Assembly: GCA_020441905.1 (NCBI GenBank)
Contig: JAGRLG010000071.1
Span: forward strand, 1-46,177
Direction of reading: 5' to 3'
Length of the DNA: 46,177 nucleotides
Source of the DNA: Rhodobiaceae bacterium
GTDB lineage: Bacteria; Pseudomonadota; Alphaproteobacteria; Rhizobiales; NORP267
A program made the translations under genes and the position numbers. Below, piece after piece: positions 19,058 through 28,476 of the stretch. Under the pieces are notes generated by a model. The model did no database searches. It was not told where the DNA came from and saw only the letters and a list, made by a program, of their open reading frames with translations. The number at the start of each line of letters is the position of its first letter. The first letter of the stretch is position 1.

Positions 19058-20059
19058 TTACGACCAGCCGCGCACGCGGTAGAAAATGTGCTTGCCGATG
19101 GTATCGAGGCGGATCATGTCGCGGATCCAGCGCGGCCGCACATAATTGGCGTGGTAATGGGTCGATTTGCCGACGGTGTCGATATAGGCCTTGCCATTGA
19201 CCACTTTCTTGGCGACGCGGATGGCGCGTTCCCAGGAGATCTTGTTGCGCGGCCGGTCGGAAAGCCCGTCGCAGGCGAAGGAGAACTGGCAGCTGTTGCG
19301 CCGGTGCTGGTTCTGAAACACGACGCCGCAAATGGTCTCGGGATAGAAGGGGTGGGCGACACGGTTCAAGATCACCTGGGCCACCGCGATCTGGCCGTTT
19401 TCCGGCTCGCCCCTGGCCTCGAAATAGACACCGGTGGCGAGGCACATCAATTCGCGGTTGCGCACATCGCTCAAGGCCGCGCTCTGGGCCCCGGACCGCT
19501 TCGCCGCCGGACCGCGCACGGTTTCGGTCAGGGCGGTGACATTGGCGGGCACCGGCGCATCGGCATCGCGCGCCAGTTCGCGGCGCAGCGGCAGTTTTTC
19601 CTGGGGCGCGAGAACCACTTCGATGACCCGGCCGGTCCTGGTATCGACACGGCGCACCATGCGCGAACCGTCGCTGCGCACCATGCGGTCGCCCTTGGCG
19701 GCGCGATTGACTTCCGGATAGCGGATCTCGTCGAGACCGGGCGCGCGGGCACCAAGGCTGCCGGTGATATCCACCGAGGACGGGTCGAGGCTGGCGAGGC
19801 GGATGGCGCCGCGCTGCTGCTGATCGCGATTGGAAAAGACGTCCTTGCCGGGGAAGAACGATGCGGTGTAGGTGCCGCGCACCGTCGAGATGATGTCGGA
19901 GCGCTCGCCAAGGCGAAGGCCGGCGCGCAATTCGGCATATTCGGAAAGCTGCGAAACCGTGCTCTGGGCGGACAAAGCGAAAAGCGCCGCGGCCACCGCA
20001 TAGGGCCGAGCAAGAACCCAATATCCCTCACCGTTGCGTCGATAGCCGCGAACGTTCAT
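19058..20059 (-). CDS. SleB-family cell wall hydrolase
   Basis: A 333-residue exported protein with an N-terminal hydrophobic signal/anchor (YAVAAALFALSAQS), a long low-complexity middle and a C-terminal Hydrolase_2 (SleB) domain. The domain includes YFEARGEPENGQIAVAQVIL (catalytic Glu214), YPETICGVVFQNQ, CQFSFACDGLSDRP and STHYHANYV. The fold is that of a peptidoglycan lytic transglycosylase; in non-sporulating alphaproteobacteria it presumably remodels the cell wall. The start at 20059 is chosen because it lies just before the signal sequence. A CtrA-like box at 20216-20231 is in its upstream region, which fits a cell-cycle-linked wall enzyme. Confidence 0.88.
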   Translation of the reverse strand: MNVRGYRRNGEGYWVLARPYAVAAALFALSAQSTVSQLSEYAELRAGLRLGERSDIISTVRGTYTASFFPGKDVFSNRDQQQRGAIRLASLDPSSVDITGSLGARAPGLDEIRYPEVNRAAKGDRMVRSDGSRMVRRVDTRTGRVIEVVLAPQEKLPLRRELARDADAPVPANVTALTETVRGPAAKRSGAQSAALSDVRNRELMCLATGVYFEARGEPENGQIAVAQVILNRVAHPFYPETICGVVFQNQHRRNSCQFSFACDGLSDRPRNKISWERAIRVAKKVVNGKAYIDTVGKSTHYHANYVRPRWIRDMIRLDTIGKHIFYRVRGWS

Positions 20060-20215
20060 CCGTAGTGCCTGCCCCGATTTCCCGTCTCCGCACCAAACAC
20101 ATATAAAGCGGCAAAATTGGGACACCTGATCTGGCCGGGTATCCCGCGCAGTCGCCGCTCCGGGTGGCGGGCTGCAAAGTCCCAATCCTCAAGTTCCTGA
20201 TTAAACGTGGAAATT

Positions 20216-20231
20216 GTTTACATAGGCTTAA
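20216..20231 (-). promoter_or_regulatory. Candidate CtrA box upstream of sleB-like gene
   Basis: Read on the minus strand the bases are TTAA-N7-TAAAC, one mismatch from TTAA-N7-TTAAC. The site lies in the 253-base gap between the meaB stop and the SleB-family start, about 157 bases before the latter. The gap contains no other obvious feature. A single one-mismatch site in AT-rich intergenic DNA can arise by chance, so this is the weakest of the four boxes. Confidence 0.3.
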
Positions 20232-20312
20232 CCAAGCAGGCAGGTTTTGCGCGCCAGGCGGAGCCGATTGGCGCGGCGCTTTGACGCTCCGTCAATGTTC
20301 GGTGTGCCCGGT

Positions 20313-21275
20313 TCAGGATATCGGAGGCGGGCCGGAGAGCCGCGCGTCGAGCATGATCGCGATTTCGCGCTGGCGGGCAAAGGGACTTTCTCCGGCGTTG
20401 AGGGCGCTAGCGGAGGCGATCTGGCGCAGCCCCCTGGTGCCGTAATTGTAGAGCACGAAATCGCGCACCCATTCGCCGGCCTGGCGCAGGCGGCGGGGCG
20501 CCAGTTGCCCTTTGGCGGCAAGATGGTCCCAATGGGCATCGAGCGCCTGGTCGAATGCTTCAAGCCCGCTGTCGTCATTGGCCGAAACGCACAGCACCGG
20601 CACCCGCCAGCCGCCATTTGCCGGACCCAGCGACAGCGCGCCCTCGACATCGGCCCGGGCGCGTTCGGCGACGCGGCCCATATCCGACTTTGTGACGGCA
20701 ATGATATCGGGAATTTCCATGATGCCCGATTTCATGAATTGCAGGCTATCGCCGGAGCCGGGCTGGACGCAGAACACAACGGTGTCGGCGACGGCGACAA
20801 TGTCGCTTTCCGACTGGCCGATACCGACGGTTTCGATCAGCACCCGGTCATAGATGGCGCGCATCAGCACCATCGCCGCGACGGTGAGTTCCGACAGGCC
20901 GCCAAGGCGGTCGCGGGCGGCCAGCGAGCGCACGAAGACGCCGCTGTCGGCAGGATCGGTATCGAAGCGGGTACGGTCGCCGAGCAAGGCGCCGCCGGAA
21001 ATGCGCGAAGACGGATCGACGGCCAGCACGCCGACGGAATGGCCGGCGGCGCGCCAGCGCCTTATCAGGACATTGGTCAGGGTCGATTTGCCGACACCGG
21101 GCGGGCCGGTAAGGCCGATGACGCGGCCCAGCGGATTGTTATAGGCGTCGTCGAGCAGGGCCGTCAGCACCCGGTTGCCGGGATCGGCCTCGATCGCACT
21201 CAGGGTGCGGGCCAGCGACCCCTTGCCGCCAGCCTTGAGGTCGCCGAGGGAGGTGGCCGCCTGGCGCGGTTTCAT
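20313..21275 (-). CDS. meaB: MeaB/ArgK-family G3E GTPase (methylmalonyl-CoA mutase chaperone)
   Basis: MeaB protects and reloads adenosylcobalamin-dependent mutases such as methylmalonyl-CoA mutase, gated by GTP hydrolysis. The 320-residue protein has the P-loop GPPGVGKS at residues 57-64, LAVDPSSRISGGALLGDRTR, the switch ETVGIGQSE and PGSGDSLQFMKSGIMEIPD. The base-recognition motif is TKSD rather than NKxD. The ATG at 21275 has a strong GGAAGG and overlaps the ppdK stop (ATGA). Its usual partner mutase genes are not in the window. The coupling to ppdK is unexpected. Confidence 0.9.
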   Translation of the reverse strand: MKPRQAATSLGDLKAGGKGSLARTLSAIEADPGNRVLTALLDDAYNNPLGRVIGLTGPPGVGKSTLTNVLIRRWRAAGHSVGVLAVDPSSRISGGALLGDRTRFDTDPADSGVFVRSLAARDRLGGLSELTVAAMVLMRAIYDRVLIETVGIGQSESDIVAVADTVVFCVQPGSGDSLQFMKSGIMEIPDIIAVTKSDMGRVAERARADVEGALSLGPANGGWRVPVLCVSANDDSGLEAFDQALDAHWDHLAAKGQLAPRRLRQAGEWVRDFVLYNYGTRGLRQIASASALNAGESPFARQREIAIMLDARLSGPPPIS

Positions 21276-23968
21276 TTTCCTTCCCCGCCCTTGCGCGCGC
21301 CCTGGCCGCCCTTGCGCGCCGCCGCCTGGGCCGCGGCAAGGCGGGCGATGGGCACCCGGAAGGGCGAACAGGAGACATAGTCCAGCCCGGCGCGGTGGAA
21401 GAAATCGATCGAGGCCGGTTCGCCGCCGTGCTCGCCGCAAATGCCGATCTTGAGATCGGGGCGGGCGGCGCGGCCGCGCTCGACGCCCATGCGCACCAGT
21501 TCGCCGACACCAACCTCGTCGATGGAAATGAAAGGATCGACGCGCAACAGGCCCTGGTTGACATATTCCATGAGGAAGCGCCCGGCATCGTCGCGCGACA
21601 GGCCCAGCGCAGTCTGGGTCAGGTCATTGGTGCCGAAGGAGAAAAACTCCGCGCTCTGGGCAATTTCGCCGGCGCGCAGGCAGGCCCGCGGCAGTTCGAT
21701 CATGGTGCCGATGCGATAGGCGGGCACGGCACCCCGTTCCCTGCCCACCGTTTCGGCGACGGCGCGGATGCGGGCGGCGAGGAAGTCGAATTCGGACCTC
21801 GACGCGATCAGCGGGATCATGATTTCCGGCACCACCGGCGCCCCGGTTTCCTTTGCCGCCTCTAGGGCGGCCTCGAGAATCGCGCGCGCCTGCATTTCGC
21901 AGATTTCCGGGAAGGAAATGGCGAGACGGCAGCCGCGATGGCCGAGCATGGGGTTGAATTCGCGCAATTCCTCGATGCGGGCGACCAGCGCGTCCGGTTC
22001 GACATTCATCGCCTTGGCGACCTGGGCGATTTCCCTTTCGCTCGAGGGCAGGAATTCATGCAGGGGCGGATCGAGAAGACGGATGGTGACCGGCAGCCCG
22101 GCCATGATCCTGAACAGGGAAATAAAATCGCCGCGCTGCATCGGCAGCAGCTTGGCCAGCGCGGCGGCGCGCCCCGCCGCATTGCTGGCCAGGATCATCT
22201 CGCGCATGGCGAGAATGCGGTCTTCCTGAAAGAACATATGCTCGGTGCGGCACAGGCCGATGCCCTGGGCGCCGAAATCCCGCGCGGTCTGCGCGTCTTC
22301 CGGGGTGTCGGCATTGGCGCGCACAGCAAGGCCGCGAATTTCATCCGCCCATTCCATCAGGGTGCCGAAATCGCCGGAAAGCTCCGGCTGGCACATCGGA
22401 ACGGCGCCCAAGAGCACCTGCCCGGTGGTGCCGTCGATGGTAATGACATCGCCCGCTTTGAGCGTCTTGCCGGCGGCAGTCATGGTGCCGGCCTTGTAGT
22501 CGATACGCAGCGTGCCGGCGCCCGATACGCAGGGCCGGCCCATGCCGCGCGCGACGACCGCGGCATGGCTGGTCATGCCGCCCCGGGTGGTCAGGATGGC
22601 GGCGGCGGCGTGCATGCCGTGAATATCCTCGGGGCTGGTCTCGACCCGCACCAGAATGACGGACTTGCCGACCTTGCGCGCCTCTTCCGCGGCTTCCGAA
22701 TCGAACACGATCTCGCCCGAGGCGGCGCCGGGGGACGCCGGCAGGCCGCGGGCGAGGACCTGGCGCGGCGCGTCGGGGTCGATGGTCGGGTGCAGGAGCT
22801 GGTCGAGGCCCTTGGGGTCGAGGCTGAGTACGGCATCGGACTGGGAAATCAGCCGTTCCCTGTTCATCTCGACGGCGATCCTGAGCGCCGCCTTCATGGT
22901 GCGCTTGCCGGAGCGCGTTTGCAGCATCCACAACTTGCCTTCCTGAACGGTGAATTCGAGGTCCTGCATGTCGCGGTAGTGGCGCTCGAGGCGGTCGCAA
23001 TAGCCGGTCAGCTCGGCAAAGACCTCGGGCATCACCAGTTCCAGCGACGGCTTGTCGGAATGGGACAAGGCCCTGGCGGCCTCGGTAATCTCCTGGGGCG
23101 TGCGGATGCCGGCGACGACATCCTCGCCCTGGGCGTTGACGAGGAATTCGCCGTAGAGCTTCTTTTCGCCGGTCGAGGGATTGCGCGTAAAGGCAACGCC
23201 GGTGGCCGAGTTGTCGCCGAGATTGCCGAACACCATGGCCTGGATATTGACCGCCGTGCCCCAGGCCTGGGGGATCGAGTGCAGGCGGCGATAGGTGATG
23301 GCGCGCTGGTTCATCCAGGACAGGAAGACGGCGCCGATGGCGCCCCAGAGCTGCTCATGAACGTCCTGCGGAAAAGGCTGGCCGAGATTTTCCTCAACGC
23401 AGTCCTTGTAGGACGCGACGATCTGCTGCCAGTCCTCCGCCCCCAGATCGGTATCCAGTTCGAGGCCGCGGCTGTCCTTGAAATTTTCCAGGATTTCCTC
23501 AAACAGGTCGTGGGAGACACCAAGCACGACATCGGAATACATCTGGATGAAGCGGCGATAGGAATCATAGGCGAAGCGCCGGTCGCCGGCGCGCGCCGCC
23601 AGCGCCTCGACGGTCTGGTCGTTGAGGCCGAGATTGAGCACGGTGTCCATCATGCCGGGCATCGAGGCGCGCCCGCCCGAGCGCACCGACACCAGCAGCG
23701 GGTTCTCGCCGCCGCCGAAATTCGCGCCCACCGCCTCCGCCACGCCGTCAAGGGCCTCGGCGACCTGTTGCTTGATACCGTCTGGATAGCTGCGGTCATG
23801 GGCGTAGAACCAGGTACAGACCTCGGTGGTGATGGTGAACCCGGGGGGCACGGGAAGACCGAGATTGCACATCTCGGCAAGATTGGCGCCCTTGCCGCCG
23901 AGCAGGGAGCTCATGGCGGTATTGCCCTCGGCACTGCCGTCTCCGAACGAATAGACCCATTTCGTCAT
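21272..23968 (-). CDS. ppdK: Pyruvate, phosphate dikinase
   Basis: PPDK interconverts pyruvate + ATP + Pi and PEP + AMP + PPi and can run glycolytically or gluconeogenically. The 898-residue length is normal. The N-terminal ATP-grasp part starts WVYSFGDGSAEGNTAMSSLL with SVRSGGRASMPGMMDTVLNL. The phosphohistidine domain has TRGGMTSHAAVVARGMGRP (His468), and the C-terminal PEP domain has FSFGTNDLTQTALGLSRDD and IGICGEHGGEP with the catalytic Cys. A short Lys/Gly-rich tail ends the protein. Two GANTC sites (24067, 24079) lie about 100 bases upstream. glyS precedes it on the same strand, and meaB overlaps its stop. Confidence 0.96.
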   Translation of the reverse strand: MTKWVYSFGDGSAEGNTAMSSLLGGKGANLAEMCNLGLPVPPGFTITTEVCTWFYAHDRSYPDGIKQQVAEALDGVAEAVGANFGGGENPLLVSVRSGGRASMPGMMDTVLNLGLNDQTVEALAARAGDRRFAYDSYRRFIQMYSDVVLGVSHDLFEEILENFKDSRGLELDTDLGAEDWQQIVASYKDCVEENLGQPFPQDVHEQLWGAIGAVFLSWMNQRAITYRRLHSIPQAWGTAVNIQAMVFGNLGDNSATGVAFTRNPSTGEKKLYGEFLVNAQGEDVVAGIRTPQEITEAARALSHSDKPSLELVMPEVFAELTGYCDRLERHYRDMQDLEFTVQEGKLWMLQTRSGKRTMKAALRIAVEMNRERLISQSDAVLSLDPKGLDQLLHPTIDPDAPRQVLARGLPASPGAASGEIVFDSEAAEEARKVGKSVILVRVETSPEDIHGMHAAAAILTTRGGMTSHAAVVARGMGRPCVSGAGTLRIDYKAGTMTAAGKTLKAGDVITIDGTTGQVLLGAVPMCQPELSGDFGTLMEWADEIRGLAVRANADTPEDAQTARDFGAQGIGLCRTEHMFFQEDRILAMREMILASNAAGRAAALAKLLPMQRGDFISLFRIMAGLPVTIRLLDPPLHEFLPSSEREIAQVAKAMNVEPDALVARIEELREFNPMLGHRGCRLAISFPEICEMQARAILEAALEAAKETGAPVVPEIMIPLIASRSEFDFLAARIRAVAETVGRERGAVPAYRIGTMIELPRACLRAGEIAQSAEFFSFGTNDLTQTALGLSRDDAGRFLMEYVNQGLLRVDPFISIDEVGVGELVRMGVERGRAARPDLKIGICGEHGGEPASIDFFHRAGLDYVSCSPFRVPIARLAAAQAAARKGGQGARKGGEGK

Positions 23969-24141
23969 TTCGCTTGCCCTTTGTGAAACAAAACGGCCAG
24001 CGCTGCCGTCAGGACGGCCGCATGCCCCTTTGGCGGTTCAAATGCACGCCTCAAGCGTTCTATTCGGAGTCGGGGGTAGAATCCAAGGAAGGAAGTGAGG
24101 CGGCGCATCGGCTGGTGGCATTCGCGGTGCAAACTTAACCC

Positions 24142-24227
24142 GTCATTCCGGCGCATGCCGGAATCCAGTGCCGAGACGGCCTCGGGCTGATGGATCGCAA
24201 CCGGACCCCGGCCTGCGCCGGGGTGAC
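24142..24227. repeat. REP/MITE-like inverted-repeat element with three hairpins
   Basis: Two 27-base arms (24142-24168 and 24201-24227) are imperfect inverted copies of each other. Each is itself an 8-bp hairpin with a 4-base loop: ATTCCGGC/GCCGGAAT on the left, ACCCCGGC/GCCGGGGT on the right. The differences between arms (TT..AA versus CC..GG) are compensatory, so both stems are kept. Between them is a third small hairpin, CCGAG/CTCGG (24171-24185). The element starts 14 bases beyond the glyS stop. It matches a very common type of dispersed GTCA-started intergenic repeat of bacteria (recollection, not a search). It could act as a transcript-end stabiliser or attenuator between glyS and ppdK. 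Confidence 0.7.
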
Positions 24228-24240
24228 ACAGACCGCTCGC

Positions 24241-26286
24241 TCAGCCCTCTATCTTCGAGAAATCGGCGACCTTGAGGGTTGCCTCGCGCAGCCGGTTCAG
24301 CAGTTTCAGGCGGTTTTCGCGTAAGCGCCCGTCCTCGGCATTGACGGTCACATTGTCAAAGAAGACATCGACGGCGGGCCTGAGTTCGGCCAGCGCCGCC
24401 ATGGCGCCCTCGAAGTCCTCTTTGCCGACGTGATCCTCGACATGGTGGACCACGGCATCCAGCACATTGACGAGTTCCTTTTCGCCCTGCTCGGCCAGCA
24501 GGACGTGGTCGGGATCGCCGTCAAAGGCGCGTCCGTCCTTCTTCTCCTCAATGCGCAGGATATTCGTGCCGCGCTTGACCCCGGCGAGCAGGTTGGCGCC
24601 GTTGTCGGTGTCGAGGAAGCGCGCGAGCGCCTCGACCCGGCGCACGATCATGAGAAGATCGTCCTGATTACCAAGGGAAAAGACCGCATCGATCAGGTCG
24701 TGGCGGGCGCCGGCATCGCGCAGATGCACCTTGAGGCGGTCGGCGAAGAAAGCGAGGAGATCTGCTTCGATCTTTAGGGGTGCGGCGCAAAGCGCGATCC
24801 GCAATTCGTTAGACAGAATAATCCGGATGACACCCAGCGCCGCCCGCCTCAGCGCATAAGGATCCTTGGAGCCGGTGGGCTTTTCGTCGATGGCCCAGAA
24901 GCCGGTCAGCGTGTCGATCTTGTCGGCCAGCGCCACGGCGATCGTCACCGGGTCCGACGGCACCGCGTCCGATGGCCCCTGCGGCTTGTAATGATCCTCG
25001 ATGGCGGCGGCGACCGCTGCCGGCTCGCCCTGTTCCAGCGCGTAGTAGCGGCCCATCAGGCCCTGAAGCTCGGGGAACTCGCCGACCATCTCGGTGACGA
25101 GATCGGCCTTGGCGAGCAGCGCCGCGCGCGCCGCCATGGCAGGATCGGCGCCGACCAGCGGCGCGATTTCGCGCGCAAGCCTTTGTAGCCTTTCGACGCG
25201 CTCGAACTGGGTGCCGAGCTTTTCGTGGAAGGTAATCTCCTTCAGCTTCTCGACGCGGTCTTCAAGCTTTGTCTTGAGGTCGGTTTGCCAGAAGAACCTG
25301 GCGTCCGACAGGCGCGCGGCGATGACCCGCTCATTGCCGGCGACGATGGCCCTGCCGCCATCCTCGGCGATGAGGTTGGAGACCAGCAGGAAGCGGTTGG
25401 CCAGCTTGCCCGTCCTTGGATCGCGCAGCGAAAAGCACTTCTGGTGGTTCTTCATCGAGGTGATGAGCACCTCGGCCGGCACGTCGAGAAAGGCTTCGTC
25501 GAAAGAACCCATCAGCACCACCGGCCATTCGACCAGCCCCGCCGTTTCGGCCAGGAGCGCCTCGTCCGCGACCAGTTCGAGGCCGCAGGCAAAGGCGAGG
25601 TCCCTGGCGTCGTGGAGGATGATGTCGGCGCGCCGCGCGGCATCGAGCACGACATGGGCCTTCTCGATTTTTTCCGCGTAGTCGTCGAAGCGGCGCACCG
25701 TTATGGCGTCCGGCGCCATGAACCTGTGGCCATGGGTGACATTGCCGCTGGCCAGGCCATCGACGGAAAAGGGAACCGTGGCGGTTTCCTCGGTTTCGGG
25801 ACCGAAGACGCAGAGGATCGATTGCAGCGGCCGCACCCAGCGCATGGACCCGGCGCCCCAGCGCATCGACTTGGGCCAGGGGAACTTGTCGATGACCTCG
25901 GGAAGGATGGCGGCGATGACTTTCTCGCTGGCAGCACCCTGTTTTTCGATCACCGCGACATAGAAATCGCCCTTCTTGGGGTCGGAAACGATCTGCGCCT
26001 CATCGATGGAGGCAAGGCCGGCCGATTTGAGGAAGCCGTCGAGAGCCTGCTGAGGCGCGCCGACGCGCGGCCCCTTGCGCTCGTCCTTCATGTCGGCCTG
26101 GCGCGCCGGCAGCCCGGTGAGGTTGAGGGCAAGGCGGCGCGGGGTGGCGAAAGCGCGCGCGCCTTCATAGGTGAGGCCGGCCTTGACCAGGGCATCCGTT
26201 ACCAGCCGCTTCAGGTCATCGGCGGCCTTTCCCTGCATGCGGGCCGGGATTTCCTCGGAGAAAAGCTCAAGCAGAAGGTCGGGCAT
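24241..26286 (-). CDS. glyS: Glycyl-tRNA synthetase beta subunit
   Basis: The beta subunit of the alpha2beta2 bacterial GlyRS binds tRNA-Gly and works with GlyQ to charge it. The 681-residue protein begins [18 protein letters not shown], as the family does, and contains [56 protein letters not shown] and the HD-like/anticodon-binding C-terminal half ([20 protein letters not shown]). Length is normal. Unlike the classical glyQS pair, it is separated from glyQ by a gene on the opposite strand, so it must have its own promoter in 26287-26575. I see no clear sigma-70 hexamers there. Confidence 0.96.
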   Translation of the reverse strand: MPDLLLELFSEEIPARMQGKAADDLKRLVTDALVKAGLTYEGARAFATPRRLALNLTGLPARQADMKDERKGPRVGAPQQALDGFLKSAGLASIDEAQIVSDPKKGDFYVAVIEKQGAASEKVIAAILPEVIDKFPWPKSMRWGAGSMRWVRPLQSILCVFGPETEETATVPFSVDGLASGNVTHGHRFMAPDAITVRRFDDYAEKIEKAHVVLDAARRADIILHDARDLAFACGLELVADEALLAETAGLVEWPVVLMGSFDEAFLDVPAEVLITSMKNHQKCFSLRDPRTGKLANRFLLVSNLIAEDGGRAIVAGNERVIAARLSDARFFWQTDLKTKLEDRVEKLKEITFHEKLGTQFERVERLQRLAREIAPLVGADPAMAARAALLAKADLVTEMVGEFPELQGLMGRYYALEQGEPAAVAAAIEDHYKPQGPSDAVPSDPVTIAVALADKIDTLTGFWAIDEKPTGSKDPYALRRAALGVIRIILSNELRIALCAAPLKIEADLLAFFADRLKVHLRDAGARHDLIDAVFSLGNQDDLLMIVRRVEALARFLDTDNGANLLAGVKRGTNILRIEEKKDGRAFDGDPDHVLLAEQGEKELVNVLDAVVHHVEDHVGKEDFEGAMAALAELRPAVDVFFDNVTVNAEDGRLRENRLKLLNRLREATLKVADFSKIEG

Positions 26287-26575
26287 GGCGGAGGCTCATC
26301 TTGGCGGCACAGCGCGCGCATGGCGCGTTTTCTTGAATTGCAGCATGGCCTATCGCGGGCGCTTGGCAATGTCCAGCCTGTGCAAAAAGCCGCCGGCGCC
26401 GGCACCGGGGGCGGAAAATTGTGGCGCGCCGGCAACACCTGGCGGGAAAAGATGCCGCCAAGGCATCCGGCCGGGGGGCAAACAGCGGCTATTCATTGAC
26501 TGGAATGTGATCGGCTGTAGCTTTGTCGGCAATATTTCACGGATGGGCCCACCGGGGCGGATCGGGATCAAGATC

Positions 26576-27244
26576 ATGAAACTGCACCTTCTCGCCGCGG
26601 CGGCCGCTCTGCTGATCGGCACTTCAGCCCACGCCGCCGACGCCCCCCAGGCTTATGGCGTCCATGACTGGTCCGGCGCCTATATCGGCCTTCAGGGCGG
26701 CGCCGGCACCGGCACCAGCAACCACACCAATAATTTCGGCATCACCAGCGGCAATTTCACCATTTCGGGCGGACTTGGCGGCTGGACCACGGGCTATAAC
26801 TGGCAGCGCGACAACATCGTCGTCGGCTATGAAGGCGACACCTCCTTCGGCAAGATCCGCGGCACTTCGCTGGCCGCCACCTGCGGCGCCGGCTGCTATA
26901 CCCAGATCAACTGGATTTCGACCTACCGCGCCCGCCTCGGCTACGCCATGGGCGGAGTTCTGCCCTATGTCACCGGCGGTCTGGCGGTCGGCACGGTCAA
27001 GTCCGGGGGTACCGCCACGGCCTTCCGCGACACCGACACCAAGGTCGGCTGGGTCGCCGGCGCCGGCATCGAACTCGCTTTCAATGAGAATTATTCCGCC
27101 AAGGCCGAATACAGCTATGTCGATCTCGGCAAGGCCGATTTTCCCGGAGCGCCTGGCTTTGTCGTCAAGGCGCGCGCCGATGCCCATATCTTCCGCGTCG
27201 GCATCAACCGCAAGTTCGACATCTTCAAGATTTTGAGCCGGTAG
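26576..27244 (+). CDS. Omp25/31-like outer-membrane beta-barrel protein
   Basis: A 222-residue outer-membrane protein with a clear signal peptide (MKLHLLAAAAALLIGTSAHA, cleavage near AHA/ADA) and an 8-stranded barrel pattern of alternating aromatic/hydrophobic strands: WSGAYIGLQGGAGTGTSN, YRARLGYAMGGVLPYVTGGL, TKVGWVAGAGIELAFNENYS, AKAEYSYVDLGKADF. It ends in an aromatic/basic strand. TCGAGCYTQ could form a small disulfide loop. The ATG at 26576 follows ATCGGGATCAAG. It sits between glyS and glyQ on the opposite strand and has its own terminator at 27292. Such proteins link outer membrane and cell surface in Rhizobiales and Brucella. Confidence 0.9.
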   Translation: MKLHLLAAAAALLIGTSAHAADAPQAYGVHDWSGAYIGLQGGAGTGTSNHTNNFGITSGNFTISGGLGGWTTGYNWQRDNIVVGYEGDTSFGKIRGTSLAATCGAGCYTQINWISTYRARLGYAMGGVLPYVTGGLAVGTVKSGGTATAFRDTDTKVGWVAGAGIELAFNENYSAKAEYSYVDLGKADFPGAPGFVVKARADAHIFRVGINRKFDIFKILSR

Positions 27245-27291
27245 CAAGTGGGGCACACACCCCGCGCGCGTTGCGCGGGCTGCAAACCGGA

Positions 27292-27322
27292 GGCCCGGAT
27301 GAGTATTCCGGGCCATTTTTTT
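27292..27322 (+). terminator. Rho-independent terminator of the porin gene
   Basis: A perfect 8-bp stem GGCCCGGA/TCCGGGCC with a 7-base loop is followed by A and seven T. It lies 47 bases after the porin stop and directly before the convergent glyQ stop at 27333. The T tract is only on the plus side. A second GC hairpin (27261-27279, CCCGCGC/GCGCGGG) precedes it. Confidence 0.88.
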
Positions 27323-27332
27323 GTCCGTATTC

Positions 27333-28271
27333 CTAAGCTTTGGCGGCAGCGCCGCCGGCCTCGGTCCTGACCCAGGCTTCGCCGCAGGCCTTGGCCAGTT
27401 CGCGCACGCGCAGGATATAGCCCTGCCTTTCGGTGACCGAGATCACGCCGCGGGCATCGAGCAGGTTGAAGACATGGCTGGCCTTGATGCACTGGTCATA
27501 GGCCGGCAGCGCCATGTCGTGGCGCTCGTCGCGGTTTCCCGCCGCCAGCAGCGCCTTGCACTCGCCTTCCGCGTCCTGGAAATGGCGTACCAGCATGGCG
27601 GTATCGGCATGTTCGAAATTGTGGCGCGAATATTCCTGCTCGGCCTGGAGGAAGACATCGCCATAGGTGACCTTTTCATCGCCGTCGCGGCCGTTGAAAT
27701 TGAGGTCATAGACGCGGTCGACGCCCTGCACATACATGGCAAGGCGCTCCAGCCCATAGGTCAGCTCGCCGGAAACCGGCGCGCAGTCGATGCCGCAGAC
27801 CTGCTGGAAGTAGGTGAACTGCGAAACTTCCATGCCGTCGCACCACACCTCCCAGCCCAGCCCCCAGGCGCCCAGCGTCGGGCTTTCCCAGTCGTCCTCG
27901 ACAAAGCGGATGTCGTGGTTCTTGGGGTCGATGCCGATGGCATAGAGGCTTTTCAGGTAGAGATCCTGGATGTCCTTCGGGCTTGGCTTGAGGATGACCT
28001 GGAACTGGTAATAGTGCTGGAGCCGGTTGGGGTTTTCGCCATAGCGGCCGTCCTTGGGACGGCGCGAGGGCTGCACATAGGCCGCCTTCCACGGCTTGGG
28101 GCCGAGCGCGCGCAGCGTGGTCGCGGGATGGAAGGTGCCGGCGCCGACTTCCATGTCATAGGGCTGGAGAATGACGCAGCCATAATCGGCCCAATAGCGC
28201 TGCAATTCCAGGATCAGGCCCTGAAACGAGCGGGTCGGGGCGGAAGATGAATCGGGCTTGGCGTTTGGCAT
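27333..28271 (-). CDS. glyQ: Glycyl-tRNA synthetase alpha subunit
   Basis: GlyQ holds the glycine- and ATP-binding catalytic site of bacterial GlyRS. The 312-residue protein contains the hallmarks [80 protein letters not shown] and [17 protein letters not shown]. Length is normal. It is convergent with the porin gene. Upstream lies a 205-base gap, divergent from the small exported gene at 28477, that contains an 11-bp tandem repeat. Confidence 0.97.
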   Translation of the reverse strand: MPNAKPDSSSAPTRSFQGLILELQRYWADYGCVILQPYDMEVGAGTFHPATTLRALGPKPWKAAYVQPSRRPKDGRYGENPNRLQHYYQFQVILKPSPKDIQDLYLKSLYAIGIDPKNHDIRFVEDDWESPTLGAWGLGWEVWCDGMEVSQFTYFQQVCGIDCAPVSGELTYGLERLAMYVQGVDRVYDLNFNGRDGDEKVTYGDVFLQAEQEYSRHNFEHADTAMLVRHFQDAEGECKALLAAGNRDERHDMALPAYDQCIKASHVFNLLDARGVISVTERQGYILRVRELAKACGEAWVRTEAGGAAAKA

Positions 28272-28356
28272 GCGTTAAGGGCTCTTGGCTGATACTCGAA
28301 AGATCAAACGGCGCGGCGCACACTATGCGCGCTGGCGATCACCGGTCAAGGCAGCG

Positions 28357-28387
28357 CGCGACAAGCCCGCGACAAGCCGCGACAGGG
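28357..28387. repeat. 11-bp tandem repeat between glyQ and the small exported gene
   Basis: Two exact copies of CGCGACAAGCC (28357-28367, 28368-28378) and a partial third (GCGACAGGG) form a short tandem array in the 205-base divergent intergenic region. It is one of eight short arrays in the right part of the window. Confidence 0.65.
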
Positions 28388-28476
28388 TGGAGTTGGCAAG
28401 CAAACGCGTTTCGCCGCGCACCAAAACGCGCTAGCCTTGCAATCGGGTGGCGCCCGGTAGAGGAGATAATGGGGTC

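Noticed and set aside
21938..23986. A 682-codon open frame on the plus strand opposite ppdK
   Set aside because: It mirrors ppdK in a GC-rich antisense frame, has no family motifs, and its composition (Gly/Ala/His/Arg-rich) is typical of shadow frames.
23965..24156. A 63-codon minus-strand open frame in the glyS-ppdK gap
   Set aside because: Arg-rich with no ribosome site or motif; the region is better explained as leader DNA with GANTC sites and part of the repeat element.
26496..26523. Sigma-70 promoter for the porin gene (TTGACT with TAGCTT)
   Set aside because: The -35 is good but the -10 is poor at the right spacing; not strong enough to list as a feature.
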